A stretch of 35,235 bases of DNA from a virus, in the IMG/VR virus record IMGVR_UViG_3300017744_000056, positions 1 to 35,235 of that record; one strand, given 5' to 3'. The notes below the pieces were generated by a model. That model ran no database searches, was not told the DNA's origin, and saw only the letters and a list, made by a program, of their open reading frames with translations. The position numbers and the translations under genes are program-made. Positions 15,685 to 23,112 of the stretch are shown piece after piece (the stretch's first letter is position 1; every line of letters begins with the position of its first letter).

Positions 15685-15873
15685 TTGTTATACGTAAAAC
15701 TCCGTAAAGGACAGTCTATAGATAAGGCTCTCAGTATATTAAAGAAAAAAGTCAAAGAATCGAAGTTAATGTTAGAGCTAAAAGAAAGAGAACATTATAC
15801 GAAACCGTCGGCTAAAAAAAGATTAGCGAGAGCAAAAGCTAAAATGAGACATAAAAAAAGTCTAAAAAGCTAA
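15685..15873 (+). CDS. rpsU: Phage-encoded ribosomal protein bS21
   Basis: A 62-residue, very basic protein that matches small-subunit ribosomal protein bS21 along its length: KLRKGQSIDKALSILKKKV at the start, ESKLMLELKEREHYTKPSAK in the middle (the family's RRRxxYEKPS-type block) and a Lys/Arg/Ala-rich tail (KRLARAKAKMRHKK). bS21 sits near the anti-SD on the 30S platform, so a phage copy could replace the host protein and favour phage mRNAs; that effect is inference. The start is TTG 15685, with AGAGGT six bases upstream; no ATG is available. It lies between the core/internal protein cluster and the scaffold gene, so it is probably made late with head proteins. Confidence 0.88.
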   Translation: MLYVKLRKGQSIDKALSILKKKVKESKLMLELKEREHYTKPSAKKRLARAKAKMRHKKSLKS

Positions 15874-15891
15874 CGTTTTTTTTGTAACTAT

Positions 15892-15900
15892 ATATTTATA
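15892..15900 (+). promoter_or_regulatory. ATATTTATA motif at the head of the gp22 leader
   Basis: ATATTTATA within a TA-rich run in the gap after bS21. It lies 131 bases before gp22 and just upstream of the two leader hairpins, so a transcript starting here would carry both. Confidence 0.45.
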
Positions 15901-15915
15901 TATATAAAAAACAAA

Positions 15916-15948
15916 TACACTGCGAACATCCGTTCATCATGCAGTGTA
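15916..15948 (+). promoter_or_regulatory. Stem-loop in the gp22 leader
   Basis: TACACTGC (15916-15923) pairs with GCAGTGTA (15941-15948), eight base pairs. Inside the loop GAAC (15924-15927) and GTTC (15932-15935) can pair as a second small hairpin. It is not followed by a T run, so it is not a terminator. It lies in the 158-base gap between bS21 and gp22 and would be part of the gp22 mRNA leader if transcription starts upstream. Confidence 0.6.
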
Positions 15949-16002
15949 ACCGAAGAAAATTCACATTATAGTTCCCAATAACTATATTAATTCCTAAACC
16001 AA

Positions 16003-16018
16003 GGATTATTCGTAATCC
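16003..16018 (+). promoter_or_regulatory. UUCG hairpin just before the gp22 ribosome binding site
   Basis: GGATTA (16003-16008) pairs with TAATCC (16013-16018) around a TTCG tetraloop, ending one base before the GAGGAG SD at 16019-16024. A stable hairpin abutting the SD could keep the site open or act as a 5' block to decay. It recalls the C(UUCG)G loop in the gp23 terminator. Confidence 0.6.
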
Positions 16019-16031
16019 GAGGAGAAACATA

Positions 16032-17132
16032 ATGGATGACTTATTAAAAGAAGCCATCGCAGATGCAAAAGCAGTTCGTGAAACAGCTCTTGAAAATGCT
16101 AAAATCGCTTTAGAAGAAGCTTTCACTCCACGTTTACAATCTATGCTTTCTAAGAAGATTCAATCTGAAATAGAAGTTGAAGAAGGTGAACACGAAGACG
16201 AAGAAGAAGTCGATGAGAGAATGAAAGATGAAGACGAAGATGAAGTTGAAGAAATGAGATTAAAAGCTCAAGACGAAGACCCATCTGACGAAGATTCTAA
16301 AGATGAAGCTATGCATGATGAAGATGAAGACGAAGTCGAAGAAAAAATGCATGATGAAGACGAAGATGAAGTCGAAGAAAGAATGCATGATGAAGATGAA
16401 GACGAAGTCGAAGAGGGTGAAGATGAAGATGAAGATGACGTAGACGAAGACCTCGACCTTGAAAGTGTACTTAAAGAGCTTGAAGACAGCATCGAAGAAG
16501 ACGAAGAAGTTGAAGAAGGCGCACATGAAGAAGATGAAGAAGATAAAGTTGATGAAAACGACGTATCTTCAGACATTGGTGCAGCTGATAACAAAGTTAA
16601 CAAAAAAGCTGGCGATTCAACCGACATCGGTAACGCTGATAAAGCAAAACACACAGAGTCAGTAGATGAAGACATCGACCTTGACGAAGTGTTAAAAGCT
16701 TTAACTGAAGAAGATGAAGAAGAAGAAGTAGCAGAAGAAGTTAATGAAGTTACTCAACTTAAGTCTGAATTAGATGAACATCGCGAAGTAGTTAAGTATC
16801 TACGTGGTAAATTAAATGAAGTTAACTTGCTTAACGCAAAGTTGTTATTCACAAACAAATTATTCCGTGGATTTGGTTTATCCAATGACCAGAAAATGAA
16901 AGTTGTGGAAACATTTGATAGAGCAACTAACTTAAGAGAGGTTAAATTAGTCTACTCAACATTAGTTGAGTCATTTAAGACTAACCAGCCTGAAAAAATC
17001 AAAGAATCCAAAGGTTCAGCTTCTAAGCCTGTAGCCTCAACAAAATCTGAAAAACAAGAAATTATTTCTGAAGGTTCAGAGTTGAGAAACAGATTCAAGA
17101 AGTTAGCCGGGATTACTAAATTTAACAGTTAA
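16032..17132 (+). CDS. gp22: Prohead core scaffold (T4 gp22-like)
   Basis: A 366-residue, extremely acidic scaffold protein in the gp22 position directly before gp23. It starts MDDLLKEAIADAKAVRETAL with LxE sites (LKE then Ala8; LEE then Ala30) that gp21 could cut. Residues about 45-240 are dominated by Asp/Glu, including three tandem copies of a 12-residue unit MHDEDEDEVEE(K/R/G). The C-terminal third (QLKSELDEHREVVKYLRGKL, LLFTNKLFRGFGLSNDQKMKVVETF, ending RFKKLAGITKF) is helical and resembles the conserved part of T4-like scaffolds. SD GAGGAG lies eight bases before ATG, behind a hairpin-rich leader. The acidic insert makes it longer than T4 gp22 (269 residues). It is destroyed by gp21 during maturation in T4. 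Confidence 0.92.
   Translation: MDDLLKEAIADAKAVRETALENAKIALEEAFTPRLQSMLSKKIQSEIEVEEGEHEDEEEVDERMKDEDEDEVEEMRLKAQDEDPSDEDSKDEAMHDEDEDEVEEKMHDEDEDEVEERMHDEDEDEVEEGEDEDEDDVDEDLDLESVLKELEDSIEEDEEVEEGAHEEDEEDKVDENDVSSDIGAADNKVNKKAGDSTDIGNADKAKHTESVDEDIDLDEVLKALTEEDEEEEVAEEVNEVTQLKSELDEHREVVKYLRGKLNEVNLLNAKLLFTNKLFRGFGLSNDQKMKVVETFDRATNLREVKLVYSTLVESFKTNQPEKIKESKGSASKPVASTKSEKQEIISEGSELRNRFKKLAGITKFNS
16311..16415 (+). repeat. 36-nt tandem repeat in the scaffold gene (three units)
   Basis: Three units beginning ATGCATGATGAAGA at 16311, 16347 and 16383 encode MHDEDEDEVEE with K, R or G after it. The units differ at only a few third positions (GAT/GAC swaps), so the duplication looks recent or is kept similar by recombination. 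Confidence 0.85.
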
Positions 17133-17155
17133 CATATTTCATTTGGAGAAATATA

Positions 17156-18799
17156 ATGTCAAATAAATTAGGCACTATCGAAAAGTTGATGGACGGATAC
17201 AATCCTGTTCGTCAGCGCATGGAGGAAACTAAAGGCTTAGTAAAAAAGTGGGAAGCCACCGGCCTTTTAGAAGGACTCCAAGATGAGCAGAAAACTCACG
17301 GTATGGCAGTTCTACTTGAGAACCAAGCACGTCAGTTAATCGACGAAGCATCTCAAGCAGGAACCAATAGTGATTCAGAACAGTGGTCAGGCGTTGCTTT
17401 ACCATTGGTCAGAAAAATCTTTGGTGAATTAGCCGCACAAGAGTTTGTTTCTGTTCAGCCAATGAACCTACCATCTGGTCTTATCTTCTATCTTGATTTC
17501 AAGTATGGAAGTGCACAGGCTGGATTTACAAGTGGTAACGATGTATTCGGTATTACTTCAGGTTCTGGCGACCCAACTGCTGGATTATATGGCGCAGGTC
17601 GTTTCGCTTACTCAGCAAATGACAATGCATCATCAGCTCAATCAAAAGGAACATCTGTATCAGATGGTACTTATACAACTGGCTCAGTAACATTTTCTGA
17701 TGTTGATTTTGAACCAGACCTATCCGCATCTGTATCAACTGGTGCTGATGCTGACAATGGATTAATGAAGATTAATGTTGCAACTGCAGCATTGAGTGGA
17801 TATGATCCTGAAGGTATAAGAGCATTTAACATTTCTGGTTCAAACTTTGATGAGTTCTTCCCAGCACATACTAAATTAAACGCTGCTGAGACTGAAATCT
17901 CATTTATCGTTAAGAAAGACAGAGCTCAAACACTTGTTGGTAACGTCGTTGTTGATTATCATAAGCAACCAACTGACGCAACAAGAGGTGACTTTGAAGC
18001 AACTGCAAGTGGTACTGGCGCAGAATCAGACGCAGGAATACCAGAGATTGATATTCAAATGCGTTCTATTCCAATAGTTGCAAAAACACGTAAATTGAAA
18101 GCTGTTTGGACTCCTGAGCTTGCTCAAGACCTTAACGCTTATCATAGTGTTGATGCTGAAGCAGAATTAACTGCATTACTTTCTGAGTACGTATCAATGG
18201 AAATCGATTTAGAAATCTTAGATATGTTAAGAACTAACGCATCTGCTAAGACAGAAAACTATTCTGCAAAAGTTGGATTTGAGTTTAACTCAGCTACCAA
18301 CCTGTTTGAAGAAACTTCTGCAAACTCAAATGCATACACAAAAGGTGAGTGGTTCCAGACTCTTGGTAACAAGATACAGTCTGTTTCCAACGCAATTCAC
18401 CAGAAAACCCTACGTGGTGGAGCTAACTTCATCGTTGTAAGTCCTGAAACTGCAACTATCTTGGAATCAATTCCTGGATATGCAACTTCATCTGACGGCG
18501 ATGCATCAGCTAACCAGTACGCTATGGGTGTTCAAAAAGCTGGTCTTTTGAATAACAGATATACTGTTTACAAAAACCCATACCAGTTTGAGAACGTAAT
18601 TCTTGTTGGTTTCAGAGGAAGTAACTTCCTAGAAACTGGCGCGGTGTACGCTCCTTACGTACCGATGATTATGACACCATTAGTATACGACCCAACCAAC
18701 TTTACTCCACGTAAAGGTGTGATGACTCGTTACGCTAAGAAAATGGTTCGTTCAGAGTTCTACGGATTAGTAAGAATAGCAGATATTGATAAAGTCTAA
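17156..18799 (+). CDS. gp23: Major capsid protein (T4 gp23-like, HK97 fold)
   Basis: A 547-residue major head subunit. Residues 1-64 form the delta region removed by gp21: the site LIDE64 then Ala65 aligns with the T4 cut at FLTE65/Ala66. The mature part starts ASQAGTNSDSEQWSGVALP and contains EFVSVQPMNLPSGLIFYLDF near 97-116, matching T4 GVQPMNSPTGQVF, then RKLKAAWTPELAQDL-like sequence near 308, HSVDAEAELTALLSEYVSMEID near 330, ANFIVVSPETATILES near 422 and the ending FTPRKGVMTRYAKKMVRSEFYG. Size is close to T4 gp23 (521). An SD (GGAG) lies six bases before ATG. A strong terminator follows, so gp22-gp23 may be the end of a transcription unit. Confidence 0.96.
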   Translation: MSNKLGTIEKLMDGYNPVRQRMEETKGLVKKWEATGLLEGLQDEQKTHGMAVLLENQARQLIDEASQAGTNSDSEQWSGVALPLVRKIFGELAAQEFVSVQPMNLPSGLIFYLDFKYGSAQAGFTSGNDVFGITSGSGDPTAGLYGAGRFAYSANDNASSAQSKGTSVSDGTYTTGSVTFSDVDFEPDLSASVSTGADADNGLMKINVATAALSGYDPEGIRAFNISGSNFDEFFPAHTKLNAAETEISFIVKKDRAQTLVGNVVVDYHKQPTDATRGDFEATASGTGAESDAGIPEIDIQMRSIPIVAKTRKLKAVWTPELAQDLNAYHSVDAEAELTALLSEYVSMEIDLEILDMLRTNASAKTENYSAKVGFEFNSATNLFEETSANSNAYTKGEWFQTLGNKIQSVSNAIHQKTLRGGANFIVVSPETATILESIPGYATSSDGDASANQYAMGVQKAGLLNNRYTVYKNPYQFENVILVGFRGSNFLETGAVYAPYVPMIMTPLVYDPTNFTPRKGVMTRYAKKMVRSEFYGLVRIADIDKV

Positions 18800-18807
18800 A
18801 TTTAGAC
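18794..18807. repeat. 14-bp perfect palindrome over the gp23 stop codon
   Basis: GTCTAAATTTAGAC reads the same on both strands and covers the TAA stop of gp23. It could form a small hairpin in the mRNA just ahead of the terminator. No function is known. Confidence 0.5.
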
Positions 18808-18826
18808 CTTTATATATCATGTAACT

Positions 18827-18856
18827 AAAAGGGGAGGCTTCGGTCTCCCCTTTTTT
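18827..18856 (+). terminator. Rho-independent terminator after gp23
   Basis: A perfect GGGGAGGC stem (18831-18838) pairs with GGTCTCCCC (18843-18850, one G-T pair) around a TTCG tetraloop, extended by AAAA/TTTT and followed by a T6 run. It lies 28 bases after the gp23 stop and before the gp13 gene, so it would end transcription of the abundant capsid message. Confidence 0.93.
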
Positions 18857-18865
18857 GTTTGGGTT

Positions 18866-18894
18866 ATATTTATTAATGAATAATAGTATTTATT
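18866..18894 (+). promoter_or_regulatory. Two ATATTTATT-like motifs upstream of gp13
   Basis: ATATTTATT at 18866-18874 and GTATTTATT at 18886-18894, placed between the gp23 terminator and the gp13 start at 18906. A start site is needed here if the terminator is efficient, which supports a promoter role. Confidence 0.5.
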
Positions 18895-18905
18895 TGGAGA
18901 TTTAA

Positions 18906-20060
18906 ATGGCTCAACAACCAATATGGCCAGGTAGTGGTTCGGCAGTAAGTGGCTCAACACCTTTCGGATTTTATGACGAGGACTCAGATTTTCAGACAGA
19001 AGCACCGCAATTTGCTACATGGTGTGCACGGAGATTAGGTTTTCCTATAATGTCTGTAGAATTACAAGATACTCAGTTTTACGCTGTTTTTGAAGAGAGT
19101 GTATCTGAGTATTCAGCACAAGTCAATCAGTTTAACATTGTAGACAATCTTTTAAGTTTAAGGGGACAATCAACAGGTTCTAACTTTACACACAAAAGAA
19201 TAACACCAACTTTAGCTAATACGATTAGAATATCAGGAGAATATGGTACGGAAGCACAAGTCGGAGGAAATGTGGACTTGAAAAAAGGTTCAATTTCAGT
19301 TAACAGTGGTTCACAAGAATATGACCTCGACGCTTTATATGCTAACGTTTCAGAAAGTGGACAAGCGATAGAAGTAAAACGAGTATATTACGAATCAACA
19401 CCAGCAATACAAAGATATTTTGACCCATATGCTACAACGGGCTATGGAACTATAAATTTAGTGCAAGGTTTCGGTTTTGGTGATTACTCACCAGCGGTAT
19501 CATTTACATTGATGCCAATATTCGAAGACTTATTAAGAGTACAAGCAATCGAGATGAATGACCAGATTAGAAAATCGGCTTACTCTTTTACGTTGACAAA
19601 CAATAAATTAAGAGTTTTTCCCGATCCTGAGACTAATCGTACTTTATTCTTTGATTACGTTGTTAAGTCTGATAGGGATAACCCTCTTAAAACCGAGATG
19701 AGCGGTTCCGCAAATGTCGTTTCAGATTATTCTAACGTTAAATACGATAATATGCAATTTACTCATATAAATGATGTAGGTAAACAATGGATTAGAAAAT
19801 ATGGTTTGGCATTATCAAAAGAATTGTTAGGTATAATTCGTTCTAAATACGGAACAGTACCGATACCAAACGCGGATACGACTCTTGATGGTGATACTCT
19901 TAGGAGTGAAGCAGCTGCTGAAAAAGAAGCTCTTATTACACAATTACGTGAAATTTTAGAACAAACAAGTCGTAAGGCTTTATTAGAGGCAGATAAAGAC
20001 GAAGCTGAATTTTTACAAGAGAAGTTGCAAAAAGTACCTTACCCAATTTACATAGGATAA
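18906..20060 (+). CDS. gp13: Neck protein (T4 gp13-like head completion)
   Basis: A 384-residue neck protein that closes the filled head and receives the tail. The C-terminal half aligns with T4 gp13: QWIRKYGLALSKELLGIIRSKY, TLDGDTLRSEAAAEKEALI and the final PYPIYIG correspond to T4 WVKDYATALAKELNGQ, TIDGQRLIEEARLEKEAL and PPFGILVG. The N-terminal ARRLGFPIMSVELQDTQFYAVFEE also matches T4 RRLGAPIINVELTPDQIYD. It is about 75 residues longer than T4 gp13 (309), mainly in the N-terminus and in a middle insert (KKGSISVNSGSQEYDLDALY). SD TGGAG precedes the ATG. The position right after gp23 differs from T4, where 13 and 14 lie upstream of 15-17. Confidence 0.88.
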   Translation: MAQQPIWPGSGSAVSGSTPFGFYDEDSDFQTEAPQFATWCARRLGFPIMSVELQDTQFYAVFEESVSEYSAQVNQFNIVDNLLSLRGQSTGSNFTHKRITPTLANTIRISGEYGTEAQVGGNVDLKKGSISVNSGSQEYDLDALYANVSESGQAIEVKRVYYESTPAIQRYFDPYATTGYGTINLVQGFGFGDYSPAVSFTLMPIFEDLLRVQAIEMNDQIRKSAYSFTLTNNKLRVFPDPETNRTLFFDYVVKSDRDNPLKTEMSGSANVVSDYSNVKYDNMQFTHINDVGKQWIRKYGLALSKELLGIIRSKYGTVPIPNADTTLDGDTLRSEAAAEKEALITQLREILEQTSRKALLEADKDEAEFLQEKLQKVPYPIYIG

Positions 20061-20064
20061 TAAA

Positions 20065-20556
20065 ATGGCACAACGTTTTTACTCACAGTTGGATTTGGAT
20101 ACATTCGACAGATTCAATAGAGAACTTGTTGGGGATGTTGTAAACGAAAAAGATGGTATAATATTTCAACAAGTTGAGGTCTATAAAATATCAGCGAAAG
20201 ATACAAAAACTAATATCTATGGTGAGACTGTAGGTGGTAAGGTATATGAAGCTGGTGTACAAATAGCATCATTGGTGGACGCAGAAGACCAAACCACTAA
20301 TACGGATGAATTCGGACCTGATAGAGTTCAGAACGTATCATTCTCATTTTTACGCAAAACTCTTAGAGATATTGAATTTGTTGTTGATGTTGGTGATATT
20401 GTAAATTGGAATGATGGTTTTTGGGAGATTACTTCTAAAAATGAGAATCAATTAATTGGTGGTCAAACTGATGCTAATTATATACACTCTGTTGTATGTA
20501 GTGCTTACCTAACAAGAATATCACATCTTAATATAGAGAGAGTGAGAAGTATATAA
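20065..20556 (+). CDS. gp14: Neck protein (T4 gp14-like)
   Basis: A 163-residue protein four bases after gp13 and overlapping the gp15 gene by one base, i.e. in the gp14 slot of a 13-14-15 set. The middle and end (KDTKTNIYGETVGGKVYE, FSFLRKTLRDIEFVVDVGDIVNWNDGFWEI) resemble the section of T4 gp14 that contains a DxIYFP...FEI strand, though the protein is shorter than T4 gp14 (256 residues). In T4, gp13 and gp14 form the neck connecting head to tail. Assignment rests on gene order and this limited resemblance. Confidence 0.7.
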   Translation: MAQRFYSQLDLDTFDRFNRELVGDVVNEKDGIIFQQVEVYKISAKDTKTNIYGETVGGKVYEAGVQIASLVDAEDQTTNTDEFGPDRVQNVSFSFLRKTLRDIEFVVDVGDIVNWNDGFWEITSKNENQLIGGQTDANYIHSVVCSAYLTRISHLNIERVRSI

Positions 20557-22241
20557 TGCCAACGACAAAACCGTTACCAAGAAAGAAAAGAGTTCTAAAT
20601 AGGGGTTATCTATACTCAAGAGCTAAAGATGATGTAAAAAATCCTGAAGTTACCTTACTTGATATAGATAGCGCCATTACCTTTTATTTTGAAAATGTTA
20701 TTAAACCATCGGTAGAAGATAACGGAGAAAATATAAAAGTTCCAATTATGTATGCTTCACCTGAACGTTGGAGTGCCATACGAAAAAATGGTTTTATGAG
20801 GGACAAAAAAGACCAAATCATAACACCTGTCATAACGTACAAACGAACATCAATAGATAAAAACGATACGCTCCCTCAAGATAAATTAGATGCAAATAAT
20901 CCAAATCTTTTTTATACTTTTCAAAAGAAATTTTCTCAAGAGAATAGATATGATAATTTTTCTATACAGATAGGAAATCAACCAACTAGAGAATACTATA
21001 ATGTGACAATGCCCGACTATGTAACAGTATCATATGATTTTATTGTGTGGACAAGTTACATTGAACAAATGAATAAAATACTAGAGAGAATAGTTTATTC
21101 AGATGGTGCATATTGGGGTGAGCCAGATAAGATGAGGTTTCATTCTACTGTCGATAGTATTACTGATGCTACTGAGGTAAGTGATTCTGAAAGGATTGTC
21201 CGTTCCAACTTTTCTGTTACGTTGAAAGGATATTTATTACCTAAAGCAAATTTTGACCATAGGTCAACAACACAAAAATATTTGTCACCAAAATCAGTTG
21301 TATTTGGTTCCGAGCTAGCACAGGTTAATAATACCACAGGCAGAGCTGGACAATTTACAGAGGGAGAAGCAGACTCTATAACCAGCGCACCTCAACCGGC
21401 AGCTACAACCGACTTTCAAGTAACAACTACAAACACTTTAACATTATTACAAGGAACAGGTGTAACACTAACACCAAATAACGTAAGTTTTAATGGAAGT
21501 AGCACTGTAACCACGACTTTTGCAATAGGACAGGCAGTAGCTACCGATAGTAATGTTGTTTTTAATTCTGTATCTGCAAGTTCAGTAGTAGTTGGGGATA
21601 CAACATTTAATGATTCATCAATCACATCAACCAATCTAACTGTAACAGGTTCTGTTACAAATACTGGAAATCTAACAGTAAGAGGAGATGCTACAGTTTT
21701 TGGAACAATTACCGCTCAAGAATTTCATACAGAGGTAGTCTCGGCATCTATAGTCTTTACAAGTGGTTCAACTAAATTTGGTGATAGCACAGACGATATA
21801 CATAATTTTACAGGTAGTTTAGCAACATCTGGCTCATTAATTTTGAATTCTTACTCAGTAAATGAGGTGTCAAATGACACATCCCTCACCGATGGTAGTG
21901 CTACAGCTTTGATTACGGAAAACGCAGCAAAAACATTTGTTGATAATGCTACTGACACCCAACAATCTTTTTTGAGAAAGCAATTTGTAAAAACCTCATC
22001 TTCAATTACAATACCAGCGACAGCGAGTTTTAGTGCTGTAACCGCTTCAGCACCTGATGGATTATCAGCCGTAACAGAAAACGATTTCGTATTCTTTATT
22101 AATGGTCAGTATATGGAACATGACGCTATTGAGATTCAACAAAGTGCAACAAACTTTTTACTTAAGGTGAATAATGATAGTATTGGATACGATTTAGAAA
22201 CAGATGATGAAATTTTAGTAATTGGTAAATTTAATAGTTAG
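20556..22241 (+). CDS. gp15: Tail sheath terminator gp15-like protein fused to a fibre-like module
   Basis: A 561-residue fusion. Residues 1-255 follow T4 gp15 (272 residues): ENIKVPIMYASPERWSAIR against T4 IRVPITYASKEHF, VSYDFIVWTSYIEQMNKILERIV against YELSIFTRYEDDMFQIVEQIL, and FSVTLKGYLLP against LTFEVNGWMYP. gp15 caps the tail tube and sheath. Residues about 280-561 are unlike gp15: Thr/Ser/Val-rich beta sequence, one copy of the shared fibre module (ITAQEFHTEVVSASI ... TGS) and a C-terminal domain ending DSIGYDLETDDEILVIGKF. The next gene encodes a relative of this C-terminal half alone. The fusion would place fibre-like extensions at the neck/tail junction; this is inference. Confidence 0.85.
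   Translation: MPTTKPLPRKKRVLNRGYLYSRAKDDVKNPEVTLLDIDSAITFYFENVIKPSVEDNGENIKVPIMYASPERWSAIRKNGFMRDKKDQIITPVITYKRTSIDKNDTLPQDKLDANNPNLFYTFQKKFSQENRYDNFSIQIGNQPTREYYNVTMPDYVTVSYDFIVWTSYIEQMNKILERIVYSDGAYWGEPDKMRFHSTVDSITDATEVSDSERIVRSNFSVTLKGYLLPKANFDHRSTTQKYLSPKSVVFGSELAQVNNTTGRAGQFTEGEADSITSAPQPAATTDFQVTTTNTLTLLQGTGVTLTPNNVSFNGSSTVTTTFAIGQAVATDSNVVFNSVSASSVVVGDTTFNDSSITSTNLTVTGSVTNTGNLTVRGDATVFGTITAQEFHTEVVSASIVFTSGSTKFGDSTDDIHNFTGSLATSGSLILNSYSVNEVSNDTSLTDGSATALITENAAKTFVDNATDTQQSFLRKQFVKTSSSITIPATASFSAVTASAPDGLSAVTENDFVFFINGQYMEHDAIEIQQSATNFLLKVNNDSIGYDLETDDEILVIGKFNS
21708..21818 (+). repeat. Fibre module copy 1 (in gp15 fusion)
   Basis: 111 bases encoding ITAQEFHTEVVSASIVF...TGS, 37 residues. 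It is the first of nine copies of this module in the window. Confidence 0.85.
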
Positions 22242-22249
22242 GTAAATTA

Positions 22250-23074
22250 ATGGCTCGTTTTATTTTAAAGCAACCAATTAGATTTAATGATGGTACTGGT
22301 TTTACCATAAATAATGGTAATGAAAATATCACATTGACTGATAATAAAAATGTCACATTTAATATTGGTCAAGATGTGTCCACAGATGCTAATGTTGAAT
22401 TTAACCAAGTTACAAGTCCTACGATAAATATTGATGATTCAACCACGACGATTACCAGTCAATTGATATCAGGTGTCACAACGATAGACAGCAATTTCCA
22501 AGTTACAAACAATTTAAATATTAATCAAAATTTAGATGTACAAGGCTCTTTTACAGCTAAAGAATTTATAACAGAACTTAATGAACGAACCATAATATTT
22601 AAGAGTGGTTCAACTGCATTTGGTGACACGATAGACGATACACATGGTGTAACAGGTAGTCTTCAAACAAGTGGTTCACTTATTTTAAATGATTATACTT
22701 TTGATGAAATAGCAAACACAATTAATGATACTGACTCCACTGCGATTGTGACTGAAAATGCGCTAAAAAGTTATGTAGAAGACCAAGTTGATGCTGCGCA
22801 AGGATACATAAGAAAAAGTTTCGCACATACTGGTAGTTTTGTAAGCGCCACAACACAGAGTTTTACGGCAGTAACAGCTTCGGCACCAACAAGTTTTACT
22901 GCGACAAGTAAAGAAGATTTTATGTTTTTTAATAATGGTGCTTTTATGGAAACCGATGCTTTGAATATAAAACAGAGTGGTAATCAATTATTTTTATTTA
23001 TAAATTCTGACTCGATAGGGTATGATTTAACTGCCGAAGACGAAATTGTAGCTTTTGGTAAATTTAATTCGTAA
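22250..23074 (+). CDS. Fibre-like protein, paralogue of the gp15 C-terminal extension
   Basis: A 274-residue Thr/Ser/Asn-rich beta protein that lines up with residues 280-561 of the preceding gp15 fusion. Both have a VTTxxDSNV/ANVEFN-type opening, the 37-residue module (here diverged: FTAKEFITELNERTI, FGDTIDDTHGVTGS), GSLILN after it, a TASAP segment, and the ending DSIGYDL..EDEI...GKFNS. The DNA of the two genes differs at many positions. It has SD-poor but tight spacing to the previous gene. It may form mixed trimers with the gp15 extension or a separate fibre; no enzyme motif is seen. Confidence 0.7.
   Translation: MARFILKQPIRFNDGTGFTINNGNENITLTDNKNVTFNIGQDVSTDANVEFNQVTSPTINIDDSTTTITSQLISGVTTIDSNFQVTNNLNINQNLDVQGSFTAKEFITELNERTIIFKSGSTAFGDTIDDTHGVTGSLQTSGSLILNDYTFDEIANTINDTDSTAIVTENALKSYVEDQVDAAQGYIRKSFAHTGSFVSATTQSFTAVTASAPTSFTATSKEDFMFFNNGAFMETDALNIKQSGNQLFLFINSDSIGYDLTAEDEIVAFGKFNS
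22550..22660 (+). repeat. Fibre module copy 2 (diverged)
   Basis: 111 bases encoding FTAKEFITELNERTIIF...TGS. It is the most diverged copy, and keeps SGST.FGD..DD.H...TGS. Confidence 0.75.
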
Positions 23075-23100
23075 TACCACATTGGAATTACCATTGTTAG

Positions 23101-23109
23101 ATATTTATA
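23101..23109 (+). promoter_or_regulatory. ATATTTATA motif before the zinc-finger gene
   Basis: ATATTTATA in the 38-base gap after the gene ending at 23074, only three bases before ATG 23113. If it is a promoter the start of the message would fall inside that frame, so it may instead serve the giant fibre gene at 23372. Confidence 0.35.
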
Positions 23110-23112
23110 AGT

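Noticed and set aside
15864-15883. Possible terminator after bS21 (A5GC, loop, GT8)
   Set aside because: The stem is almost only A-T pairs with one G-C, too weak to call. The T8 run is noted but the stem is not convincing.
16268-16675. Minus-strand frame of 135 codons opposite the scaffold gene, nearly all Ser
   Set aside because: It is the mirror of the GAA/GAT/GAC-rich acidic repeat: the antisense of Asp/Glu codons gives Ser, Phe and Leu codons. No SD or independent coding signal.
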